DNA from: Gammaproteobacteria bacterium
GTDB lineage: Bacteria; Pseudomonadota; Gammaproteobacteria; Eutrophobiales; Eutrophobiaceae
DNA length: 34,033 bases
Direction of reading: 5' to 3'
Assembly (NCBI GenBank): GCA_022826885.1
Contig: JAJDUB010000081.1
Span: 1 to 34,033 of the forward strand
Part shown: positions 16,938-24,391 of the stretch, one piece after another
How positions within the stretch are numbered: position 1 is the first letter of the stretch
How the letters are laid out: each line of letters starts with the position of its first letter
Position numbers and translations under genes: made by a program
Notes under the pieces: model-generated
What the model saw: only the letters and a program-made list of their open reading frames with translations
The model's database searches: none
Told to the model about the DNA's origin: nothing

Positions 16938-17496
16938 CCGGATGATGCGAAAATCGCGCCGGGCGGTTGATGTATTTATCATATTGTCCTGCCTGCTCGG
17001 GAGTCTGACGGCATTTGCCCTGTCCACGGACAAGGACCAGCCCATAGAGGTCGAGGCCGACGAAGCGGAACTCGATGACATGAATGATGTCAGCATTTAC
17101 CGTGGGAACGTAATCGTGCGGCAGGGGTCCATCCACATGACGGGCGATGTCATGACTGTTTACAGCAAGGGCGGGGATGAACTGGACTATATTATCATCG
17201 AAGGCAACCCGGCAACCTACAAGCAATTGCCGGACAACAGCAGCGTGCATGACCAGGCCAAGGCAATACGTATGGAGTATCATGAGACGAAAAATCTTGT
17301 GATTTTGATTCGGGATGCCTGGGTGAAACAGGACACCTCGACTCTTGTGGGAGAGAGGATAGAGTACAATACCGAACTCAGTCGAGTGAAGGCATGGAGT
17401 CGCCCCGACGGCGAAGAAGCGGCAAAAACGCCCGCGGCCGAAACAAAGAGCCGGGTAAAATTGATACTGAAGAAGAAAAAGGAATCCGGTTCGTAA
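16906..17496 (+). CDS. lptA: LPS transport periplasmic protein LptA
   Basis: This 196-residue periplasmic protein has an N-terminal signal sequence (hydrophobic stretch VFIILSCLLGSLTAFA, cleavage near AFA-L) and an OstA domain (about 42-160; PIEVEADEAELDDMNDVSIYRGNVIVRQGSIHMTGD). LptA monomers stack to form the bridge carrying LPS across the periplasm. The start at 16906 has a GGAAG motif 10 bases upstream and gives a longish n-region; ATG 16942 is an alternative without such a motif. The C-terminus ends in a lysine-rich tail (LILKKKKESGS). Confidence 0.92.
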   Translation: MKKPPLTRIPDRMMRKSRRAVDVFIILSCLLGSLTAFALSTDKDQPIEVEADEAELDDMNDVSIYRGNVIVRQGSIHMTGDVMTVYSKGGDELDYIIIEGNPATYKQLPDNSSVHDQAKAIRMEYHETKNLVILIRDAWVKQDTSTLVGERIEYNTELSRVKAWSRPDGEEAAKTPAAETKSRVKLILKKKKESGS

Positions 17497-17513
17497 TTTT
17501 CCGGTAAAGTTGC

Positions 17514-18239
17514 ATGAACGTTTTATCCGTACAGGGCATTTCCAAGTCATTCCGTTCGCGCCAGGTTGTGAGCGATATCAGCCTGACCGTCAACAGCAGT
17601 GAAATTGTCGGGCTGCTGGGTCCGAACGGTGCGGGAAAGACAACCAGTTTCCACATGATCGTCGGCCTGATTCCCTGTGACAACGGCGAAATTTTCCTGG
17701 ACGGAAAAGATATCAGCCTGCTGCCCATGGAAAAACGGGCGCGACTCGGATTGGGCTACCTGCCCCAGGAGTCATCAATCTTCCGCAAGCTGACCGTAGA
17801 GGAAAACATCCTGGCCGTGCTTGAGTTGCGCAAGAACCTGAGCAAGGCGGAAGCCAGGCGGCGAACAGAGGCGCTGTTGCACGAATTCCATGTGTCCCAT
17901 CTCCGTGACAGCCTGGGCATGAGCCTGTCGGGTGGAGAGCGCCGCCGCGTTGAGATCGCCAGGGCGCTTGCCACCGAGCCCCAATTTCTCCTGCTTGACG
18001 AACCCTTTGCCGGTATTGACCCCATTTCCATAAACGACATACAACGGATAACAGGCTATCTGCGGGAAAAAGGCATTGGAATCCTGATAACCGATCACAA
18101 TGTCTGGGAAGCACTGGGCGCCTGTGACCGCGTGTATATCGTCAATGACGGCAGGATCCTGGCAGAAGGCACCCCGGATGAAATCCTGGCAAATGAAACC
18201 GTGAGGGACGTCTACCTGGGTTTCGAATTCAAGATGTAA
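17514..18239 (+). CDS. lptB: LPS export ABC transporter ATPase LptB
   Basis: LptB is the cytoplasmic ATPase of the LptB2FGC extractor that lifts LPS from the inner membrane. The 241-residue protein has Walker [10 protein letters not shown] (36-44), Q-loop near YLPQESSIF, signature LSGGE (138-142), Walker B LLLDEP (Asp162, Glu163) and the H-loop His195 (TDHNVWE), all intact. The C-terminus YLGFEF matches LptB rather than a generic amino-acid transporter ATPase. lptF and lptG are not in the window. A small hairpin (CCCG/CGGG, 18240-18252) and a T6 tract follow the stop, but with 12 bases between them this is a poor terminator. Confidence 0.96.
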   Translation: MNVLSVQGISKSFRSRQVVSDISLTVNSSEIVGLLGPNGAGKTTSFHMIVGLIPCDNGEIFLDGKDISLLPMEKRARLGLGYLPQESSIFRKLTVEENILAVLELRKNLSKAEARRRTEALLHEFHVSHLRDSLGMSLSGGERRRVEIARALATEPQFLLLDEPFAGIDPISINDIQRITGYLREKGIGILITDHNVWEALGACDRVYIVNDGRILAEGTPDEILANETVRDVYLGFEFKM

Positions 18240-18286
18240 CCCGCATTACGGGACAAAGGCGGCTTTTTTGCGCTACACTTTTGGAC

Positions 18287-19738
18287 ATGAAGCAATCGCT
18301 GGGACTCAAACTAAGTCATGGTTTAACCATGACGCCGCAGTTGCAGCAGGCTATACGGATGCTGCAGTTGTCCAGCCTGGAATTGAATCTGGAAATCCAG
18401 GGAGCGCTGGATTCCAACATGATGCTGGAACTGGACGAAGATGATACAGCCGGATTTCAGGACAACGTCACAGGACCCGATACTGTGGAAGTCAACGGCT
18501 CGGACTACCCCGAAGCATTCGATCATGACGCAACCCCCGATGAGCTGCCGGTCGATACTGCCTGGGAAGATATCTATGAGGCCGCAACGTACTATCCCCG
18601 GAGCGGTGATATGGCGGAGACCTACTCCGATGAGTACCGGGACATCGGACAGCGTAATCTTCAACACCACCTGCTGTCGCAACTTGACCTGGTTACACTG
18701 TCCGTAACCGACAAGGCCATCGCCATCGCCTTGATCGACGCAATCAATGATGATGGGTACCTGACCGCGAGCCTGGAAGAAATCCGCGCCACGCTGGCTG
18801 CCGACTTCGACGCTGAAGCGGATGAGATAGAGGCAGTATTACACCTTGTTCAAACCTTCGAACCGGCCGGCATCGGCGCCCGCGACCTCGCTGAATGTCT
18901 GGGTCTGCAACTGGCGCAACTGGCGCATGATACTCCCTGGCTGGATGAAGCGCGCACGATGGTCGACCAACATCTGGAATTGCTGGCCGCACACGATTAC
19001 AAGCGCCTGGCGAAACAGGTGAAGCTGGAGCGGCAACAACTGGAACAGGCGATCGCGCTGATACAGTCCCTGCACCCGCGCCCGGGCAGCCAGGTACAGG
19101 ATACCCGCGCCGAGTACGTGGTGCCGGATGTACTGGTAAAAAAGGCAGGCGCTTCATGGAAAGTGGAACTCAATACGGATGCGTTACCGCGCTTGCGTAT
19201 CAACACGGATTATGCAGGCATGATTCGCCGGGCGGACAACAGCGCGGATAACGTCTCACTGAAAAATCATTTGCAGGAAGCGCGCTGGTTTATAAAAAGT
19301 CTGCAGAGTCGCAGCGAAACCCTGCTGCGGGTTGCTTCCTGCATCGTTGAGAAGCAACGCGCATTCCTCGAATTCGGTGAAGAAGCGATGAAGCCGCTGG
19401 TATTGCATGACGTGGCGGAGAGCCTGGAATTACACGATTCGACAGTTTCCCGGGTGACTACCAGAAAATACATGCATACGCCCAGAGGCGTGTTTGAACT
19501 GAAATACTTCTTTTCCAGCCACGTGGGTACCGAGGAGGGTGGAACCCGTTCGGCCACGGCTATCCGGGCGCTCATTAAAAAACTTGTTCAGGCTGAAAAG
19601 CCGGAGAAACCCCTGAGCGATAATAAAATCGTCGAACTGCTTGCGAAACAGGGCATCCAGGTTGCGCGCAGAACCGTTGCCAAGTACCGCGAAGGGATGT
19701 CCATTCCATCATCAAGTGAACGAAAAAGGAGAATATGA
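18287..19738 (+). CDS. rpoN: RNA polymerase sigma-54 factor RpoN
   Basis: RpoN directs RNA polymerase to -24/-12 promoters activated by enhancer-binding ATPases. The 483-residue protein has the Gln/Leu-rich region I (MKQSLGLKLSHGLTMTPQLQ), an acidic region II (about 48-110), the core-binding region, a helix-turn-helix (HDSTVSRVTTRKYMHTPRGVFELKYFFSS) and the C-terminal RpoN box ARRTVAKYRE (460-469), all intact. The ATG at 18287 is preferred to a TTG two codons earlier. Its place between lptB and hpf is conserved across Gammaproteobacteria. Confidence 0.96.
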   Translation: MKQSLGLKLSHGLTMTPQLQQAIRMLQLSSLELNLEIQGALDSNMMLELDEDDTAGFQDNVTGPDTVEVNGSDYPEAFDHDATPDELPVDTAWEDIYEAATYYPRSGDMAETYSDEYRDIGQRNLQHHLLSQLDLVTLSVTDKAIAIALIDAINDDGYLTASLEEIRATLAADFDAEADEIEAVLHLVQTFEPAGIGARDLAECLGLQLAQLAHDTPWLDEARTMVDQHLELLAAHDYKRLAKQVKLERQQLEQAIALIQSLHPRPGSQVQDTRAEYVVPDVLVKKAGASWKVELNTDALPRLRINTDYAGMIRRADNSADNVSLKNHLQEARWFIKSLQSRSETLLRVASCIVEKQRAFLEFGEEAMKPLVLHDVAESLELHDSTVSRVTTRKYMHTPRGVFELKYFFSSHVGTEEGGTRSATAIRALIKKLVQAEKPEKPLSDNKIVELLAKQGIQVARRTVAKYREGMSIPSSSERKRRI

Positions 19739-19745
19739 GGATACC

Positions 19746-20039
19746 ATGCAAATCAACCTGTCCGGCCGTCACCTGAACATCACGCCTGCGTTGCGTTCCT
19801 ATGTAGCGACAAAATTTAACCGCATAGAACGCCATTTTGACCACGTCATTACCGCACACGTAGTATTGTCGGTCGAGAAGGAGCGTAAAAAGGCGGAAGC
19901 ATCCGTACATGTGAATCGGGGAAACCTGTTCGCCGATGCGGAACACAACGATATGTATGCGGCCATAGACAGGTTGATCGATAAACTTGACAGGCAGGTG
20001 AAGAAGCATAAGGAAAAGTTATCGGATCACCGCGGCTGA
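19746..20039 (+). CDS. hpf: Ribosome hibernation promoting factor (HPF/YhbH type)
   Basis: This is a 97-residue sigma-54 modulation / S30EA protein of the short type. The sequence MQINLSGRHLNITPALRSYVATKFNRIERHFDHV and the later DMYAAIDRLIDKLDRQVKKHKEKL are typical. Short HPF binds the 30S decoding centre and promotes 100S dimers or inactive 70S ribosomes in stationary phase. The start at 19746 follows GAGG by five bases; longer in-frame extension upstream would overlap rpoN and is not conserved. Confidence 0.93.
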   Translation: MQINLSGRHLNITPALRSYVATKFNRIERHFDHVITAHVVLSVEKERKKAEASVHVNRGNLFADAEHNDMYAAIDRLIDKLDRQVKKHKEKLSDHRG

Positions 20040-20072
20040 TCGCTCCTCTTGTGTCCGGGCGATATACCTTCA

Positions 20073-20531
20073 ATGGAAATATCAGACATTCTGGCGCGCG
20101 AGCGCATTCTATGTAACGTAACCCTGTCCAGCAAGAAGGCCGCGCTGGAGACCCTTGCGAGCCTCATTGCGGGCGCCGATAACGGCGTGACCGGACAGGA
20201 AGTCTTCAACAGCCTGTTATCCCGGGAACGGCTGGGGGGCACCGGACTGGGCAACGGCATCGCTCTGCCCCACGGTCGATTGAAGAACAGCTTTTCCACA
20301 ACCGCCGCGTTTATCAAGCTGAAACATGGCGTGGATTACGATGCTTCCGACCGCCGACCGGTTGACCTGATGTTTGCCTTGCTGGTGCCGGAAAACTCGA
20401 CCGAGGAACATTTACAGATCCTGGCGCAGCTTGCCGAAATGTTCGACAAGCCGGAGTTCCTGGCGCGGCTCAGGAGGCAAAAATCCAGTGAAACCATCTA
20501 TGAACTGTTGACGGGTGACCGGGCTTGCTGA
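20073..20531 (+). CDS. ptsN: Nitrogen-regulatory PTS IIA protein PtsN (EIIA-Ntr)
   Basis: This 152-residue EIIA of the mannitol/fructose family accepts phosphate on His67 (GIALPHGRL). EIIA-Ntr does not transport sugar; in other proteobacteria it tunes potassium, nitrogen and envelope responses through its phosphorylation state. It matches E. coli PtsN in TGLGNGIALPHG and PVDLMFALLVPENSTEEHL. The ATG at 20073 is used. The stop overlaps the TTG start of the HPr gene. Confidence 0.94.
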   Translation: MEISDILARERILCNVTLSSKKAALETLASLIAGADNGVTGQEVFNSLLSRERLGGTGLGNGIALPHGRLKNSFSTTAAFIKLKHGVDYDASDRRPVDLMFALLVPENSTEEHLQILAQLAEMFDKPEFLARLRRQKSSETIYELLTGDRAC

Positions 20532-20794
20532 AAAAAACCGTAGTCATCATCAACAAGCTGGGATTGCATGCCCGTGCGGCCGCCCGTTTTGTGGAAACTG
20601 CAGCCGCGTATGAATCGGATATCAGGATTAAATGCGGCGATAAATCCGTCGACGGGAAAAGCATCATGGGACTGATGATGCTTGCCGCGGCAAAAGGGGC
20701 GAACGTGGAGTTGATCGTTCATGGCAGAGACGAGGAAAGAGCAATTATGGCGCTGGTGAGACTGATCGAAAGTCGATTCGAGGAAGAGATATGA
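20525..20794 (+). CDS. ptsH: HPr-family phosphocarrier protein (NPr type)
   Basis: This 89-residue protein is the phosphorelay step between PtsP and PtsN. The phosphoacceptor is His15 in LGLHARAAARF; as in Pseudomonas NPr, Ala replaces the Pro of the classical GLHARPA motif. Ser46 (GKSIMGLM), the HPr kinase target in other lineages, is present. The start is TTG at 20525: a stop codon lies three codons upstream in frame, so no ATG start is possible. It is translationally coupled to ptsN and overlaps ptsP by four bases. It could equally be called npr (ptsO). Confidence 0.9.
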   Translation: MLKKTVVIINKLGLHARAAARFVETAAAYESDIRIKCGDKSVDGKSIMGLMMLAAAKGANVELIVHGRDEERAIMALVRLIESRFEEEI

Positions 20795-22524
20795 CCCTGT
20801 CGCTACACGGCATGGGCGTTTCCCGCGGGATTGCCATAGGCCGCGTGCATATCATCGAGCGCGGCCGGCTGGACATTCCCGAATATCACATAGAAAAGGA
20901 CCAGGTGGAAACTGAAACCCGGCGTCTTGTTGACGCAGTCTCCCTTGCCAAACAGCAGTTGCGGGCAATCCGGGACCATATCCCGGCAGCAACTTCCCCG
21001 GATATTGCTCCCTTCATAGATACGCACCTGTTGATGCTTGATGACGCAGTCCTGACCCAGGAACCGTTGCGCCTGATCAAATCAGCAGCACACAACGCGG
21101 AGTGGGCGCTGCAATTGCAGCGGGATACGCTGATGCACGTATTCGATGAAATGGAAGACCCGTACCTGAGGACCCGCAAAGACGATGTAGATCATGTCGT
21201 AAATCGCATTCAGAGGATCTTGCTGAAACAGAAACCGTTACGCCATGAAGAACCGGACAGCCGCCTGAGCGGATACGTGTTGATCGCCGATGACCTGACG
21301 CCCGCAGATACCGTACTGATGCAGCTTCACGGTATTCTCGCTTTTGTGACGGAATACGGCGGCCCCACATCCCATACCGCCATCCTGGCCAGAAGCCTGG
21401 TCATTCCTGCAATCGTCGGTCTTCATGAAGCCGGGCGGATTGCCCGGGAAGACGACATGGTCATCGTCGACGGTAACACCGGTGTCATGCTGGTCGACCC
21501 GGATGAGCACAGTCTCCGGTATTACCGGAAGAGACAGCAGGAAGACAGGAAATACTACGCCGGCCTGATACGGTTGAAAGAAACACCGGCGAAAACCCTG
21601 GACGATGTTCCGGTAAGGTTACACGCTAATGTTGAATTGCCCCAGGATTTTGAAATTGTAAGACAGGTCGGCGCCAGCGGGGTTGGGTTGTACCGGACGG
21701 AATTCCTGTACATGAACAGGGAAACTCCGCCCGAGGAAGAGGAGCATTATGAAACCTACCTGTCAGTGCTCGACACGATGGCGGGATTGCCGCTGACGAT
21801 ACGGACCGTTGACCTGGGGGCAGACAAGCAGGTGGATGGCGGAAGACAGGGGGGTGGCTCCGTTCAGGCAAATCCGGCACTGGGATTACGCGCCGTCCGG
21901 TTGTGTCTGAAGGAACCGGCGTTGTTCCGCCCGCAGTTGCGTGCGATTTTACGGGCTTCCGCCCACGGCAGCATCCGGCTGATGATCCCCATGCTTTCCA
22001 ACATGCAGGAAACAGGGCAGGTCCTGGAGATGATCGATGAAATCAAGATGGAGCTGGGCAACCAGGGGGTGGAATTTGATGAAGATATCCCCGTGGGCGC
22101 CATGATCGAGGTGCCGGCAGCCGCCATCTGCGCGGATATTTTTGCCGGCCAACTCGATTTTCTGTCAATCGGCACGAATGACCTGATCCAGTACACCATC
22201 GCCATAGATCGCGTTGATGATGAGGTGAGTTATCTTTACGAACCACTGCATCCGGCGGTACTGAGGTTGATACGAATGACGATTGACGCGGGCGACAGGG
22301 CCAACATCCCGGTCGCGATGTGCGGGGAAATGGCGGGAGACATCAAGTTTACCCAGTTGCTGCTGGGTTTGGGCCTGCGTGAATTCAGCGTGCATCCGAC
22401 TTACCTGCTCGAAGTCAAAAAAAACATTCTGGAGAGCAACCTGGGCAGGCTGTCCGGCATTGCGGACGCCGCCTTGCAGGCCAGCACCGCCGCAGACGTC
22501 GAAAAACTGCTGGAACAACTGTAA
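20791..22524 (+). CDS. ptsP: Phosphoenolpyruvate-protein phosphotransferase (enzyme I)
   Basis: This 577-residue enzyme I takes phosphate from PEP onto His195 (GGPTSHTAILAR) and hands it to HPr. The PEP-utiliser signature and TIM-barrel motifs (GLYRTEFLYMNR, DFLSIGTNDLIQYT, catalytic Cys in MCGEMAGD) are intact. It lacks the N-terminal GAF domain of E. coli PtsP, so it has the architecture of sugar-type PtsI, as is usual for the single enzyme I found beside rpoN in several beta- and gamma-proteobacteria. The ATGA overlap with the HPr gene indicates coupling. ptsI would be an equally valid symbol. Confidence 0.92.
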   Translation: MTLSLHGMGVSRGIAIGRVHIIERGRLDIPEYHIEKDQVETETRRLVDAVSLAKQQLRAIRDHIPAATSPDIAPFIDTHLLMLDDAVLTQEPLRLIKSAAHNAEWALQLQRDTLMHVFDEMEDPYLRTRKDDVDHVVNRIQRILLKQKPLRHEEPDSRLSGYVLIADDLTPADTVLMQLHGILAFVTEYGGPTSHTAILARSLVIPAIVGLHEAGRIAREDDMVIVDGNTGVMLVDPDEHSLRYYRKRQQEDRKYYAGLIRLKETPAKTLDDVPVRLHANVELPQDFEIVRQVGASGVGLYRTEFLYMNRETPPEEEEHYETYLSVLDTMAGLPLTIRTVDLGADKQVDGGRQGGGSVQANPALGLRAVRLCLKEPALFRPQLRAILRASAHGSIRLMIPMLSNMQETGQVLEMIDEIKMELGNQGVEFDEDIPVGAMIEVPAAAICADIFAGQLDFLSIGTNDLIQYTIAIDRVDDEVSYLYEPLHPAVLRLIRMTIDAGDRANIPVAMCGEMAGDIKFTQLLLGLGLREFSVHPTYLLEVKKNILESNLGRLSGIADAALQASTAADVEKLLEQL

Positions 22525-22546
22525 TCCCCCCACGGCCGGGAGAAAC

Positions 22547-22571
22547 GGGGACAGATTTTAAATCTGTCCCC
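22547..22571. repeat. Perfect 25-bp palindrome between ptsP and mgtE (REP-like repeat)
   Basis: GGGGACAGATTT, one T, then the exact reverse complement, followed by TTTTACT. It has the same outer sequence (GGGGAC...GTCCCC) as the element inside cpoB. Lying 23 bases after the ptsP stop, the stem plus T-run could also end transcription before mgtE. Confidence 0.75.
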
Positions 22572-22593
22572 TTTTACTCTATCCTTTATCCCT

Positions 22594-23928
22594 ATGCGTG
22601 AGTTAACCCGGCAAGAACAACTTTTTGAGTTCCTGGAGGACGGCAATTTTGACCAGGTCCGGTCGCTACTGGAGACTTTCCACCCCTCGGAAATAGCCGA
22701 CCTGCTCGAGAGTCTGCCCGGGCGCCACCGCAGGACGCTCTGGGGTCTCGTTGATCCGGAAGTCGAAGGCGACGTGCTGACCGAGGTCCAGGACGTGGTG
22801 CGCGCCGGTCTGCTGGAACGGATGCAGCCCCGGGAAGTGGCAGAGATGACCAAGGGGCTGGATACGGATGAAGCCGCAGACATATTGCAGGACCTGCCGG
22901 AAGAACTGGTAGACAGTGTTCTCCTGTCGATGGATACCCAGAACCGGGAACGGATCGCCTCACTGTTGTCCTACCCGGAAGACACGGCCGGCGGTCTGAT
23001 GGATACGGATGTCGTTTCGGTGCGCGCGGACGTGTCACTGGATGTCGTGGCGCGCTACCTGCGACAACTGGGGGAGATTCCCGAACATACCGACAGCCTG
23101 ATAGTAGTGGACCGGGAAAACCGGTACCTGGGTGTGCTCCCGTTGGCGGACGTGCTGATAAACAGGTCGGAGGACAGTGTCGGCGAACACATGTCTGAGG
23201 GCGTCGGGCTTCCCGCGGATATGCCGGCAGAAGACGTGGCGCGGCTGTTTGAACAACGTGACCTGATATCCGCGGCAGTACTGGACGAGAACAGGAAACT
23301 GCTTGGCAGGATCACCATCGATGACGTGGTGGACGTGATCCAGGACCTGGCGGAACAAACCATGCGCAGCATGGCCGGCCTCGGCGAGGACGACCTGTTT
23401 GCCTCGGTCCTGTCCAGCACCCGGCGGCGCGCGGTGTGGCTGGGCATCAGCCTGCTCAGCGTGTTTCTTGCCGCCTGGGTGATCGGCCGGTTCGAGGCTA
23501 CCATACAGGAACTGGTGGCGCTGGCCATTCTTATGCCCATCGTCGCCGGCATGGGCGGAATCGCCGGCAGCCAGGCGCTGACCATCTCCGTGCGCGGCCT
23601 GGCCCTGGGCCGGATCTCCAGGCAGAATGCCCGCTCGCTGATTCTGAAGGAATGCGCAGTCGGGTTATTCAACGGCGCGATATGGGCAACTGTTGTCGGG
23701 CTGGTCGCTACCCTGTGGTTCAGCAATCAGGGACTGGGCATGATCATCGGGCTGGCGATGATCATCAACCTGATCTGCGCCGCTCTGGCCGGTTCAATGA
23801 TTCCCCTGATATTGAAAAAGTTCGGTGTCGATCCTGCCATCGCCGGCGGGGTAATACTGACCACCGTAACGGATGTGGTGGGGTTTATGACCTTCCTGGG
23901 TCTTGCGACAATATTCCTGTTGCCTTGA
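22594..23928 (+). CDS. mgtE: Magnesium transporter MgtE
   Basis: This 444-residue Mg2+ channel/transporter has the full MgtE layout: N-terminal superhelical domain (about 1-128; HPSEIADLLESLPGRHR), tandem CBS domains (about 130-255; YPEDTAGGLMDTDVV, SLIVVDRENRYLGVLPLADVL), a linking helix and five membrane helices (about 283-444; PIVAGMGGIAGSQALTISVRGLALG is the pore signature). CBS domains close the pore when cytosolic Mg2+ is high. No M-box riboswitch is visible in the 69-base upstream gap, which instead holds a palindromic repeat. mgtE after ptsP is also seen in other proteobacterial rpoN clusters. Confidence 0.95.
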   Translation: MRELTRQEQLFEFLEDGNFDQVRSLLETFHPSEIADLLESLPGRHRRTLWGLVDPEVEGDVLTEVQDVVRAGLLERMQPREVAEMTKGLDTDEAADILQDLPEELVDSVLLSMDTQNRERIASLLSYPEDTAGGLMDTDVVSVRADVSLDVVARYLRQLGEIPEHTDSLIVVDRENRYLGVLPLADVLINRSEDSVGEHMSEGVGLPADMPAEDVARLFEQRDLISAAVLDENRKLLGRITIDDVVDVIQDLAEQTMRSMAGLGEDDLFASVLSSTRRRAVWLGISLLSVFLAAWVIGRFEATIQELVALAILMPIVAGMGGIAGSQALTISVRGLALGRISRQNARSLILKECAVGLFNGAIWATVVGLVATLWFSNQGLGMIIGLAMIINLICAALAGSMIPLILKKFGVDPAIAGGVILTTVTDVVGFMTFLGLATIFLLP

Positions 23929-23932
23929 TCCG

Positions 23933-24277
23933 TCACCAGCTGAAAAGCACCCACTGCGGCACGGTGAAGTCATCGTAGATCTCGCTCATCCGTGTCTCCA
24001 TCTGGCCGTCTCCGTCGCGGTCCACCAGGTAGTAAGCAGGACCGACCGCCGGGATAATCTTGGTCATGTAAAGCCGTCCGTCGAGGCGGTATTCTTCAAT
24101 GATGGCATCGTCCTTGCGGATGATGGTCACCTGCGGTTCGATGGTCTGGCCGCTCTGTAACGGGTCCGGTATTGTCGGCGGCTCAGGCACCGGCGCAAGT
24201 TCTTCGTCTTCGTAAGTCTGCGCTACGGCCAGAGTAAGCAGGGACAGGCTGAATATACAAGCGACAAGATATTTCAT
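23933..24277 (-). CDS. DUF2782 family protein, exported
   Basis: This 114-residue protein has a signal peptide (MKYLVACIFSLSLLTLAVAQ) and a small domain with the family pattern VTIIRKDDAIIEEYRLDGRL, PAVGPAYYLVDRDGDGQ and VPQWVLFSW. Family members are uncharacterised, but their genes are regularly found next to polA in Gammaproteobacteria, as here (divergent). The ATG at 24277 is chosen because longer frames only add a non-conserved stretch before the signal peptide. It ends four bases from the convergent mgtE stop. Confidence 0.85.
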   Translation of the reverse strand: MKYLVACIFSLSLLTLAVAQTYEDEELAPVPEPPTIPDPLQSGQTIEPQVTIIRKDDAIIEEYRLDGRLYMTKIIPAVGPAYYLVDRDGDGQMETRMSEIYDDFTVPQWVLFSW

Positions 24278-24321
24278 GGGCTTTTTCCGTTTTGTTATTA
24301 AAGGATAACCGACGAAGAAAA

Positions 24322-24350
24322 AAAATACAGCGAATATTGGCAAGATTCAA
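24322..24350 (-). promoter_or_regulatory. Candidate promoter for the DUF2782 gene (divergent)
   Basis: On the minus strand TTGAAT, 17 bases, TATTTT: four of six matches in each hexamer. It overlaps the polA promoter, so the two could compete for RNA polymerase. Confidence 0.3.
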
Positions 24351-24365
24351 TGTGTGTTTCATAAT
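24337..24365 (+). promoter_or_regulatory. Sigma-70 promoter for polA
   Basis: TTGGCA, 17 bases, CATAAT: five of six matches in both hexamers with optimal spacing, 26 bases before the polA ATG. This is the best promoter in the window. Confidence 0.65.
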
Positions 24366-24391
24366 ATGACCTGATTTCAGATAGCTCGCCT

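Noticed and set aside
18240..18269. Hairpin plus T6 between lptB and rpoN as an intrinsic terminator
   Set aside because: The stem is four pairs and the T-run starts 12 bases after it; the gap of 47 bases in a conserved operon makes read-through more likely.
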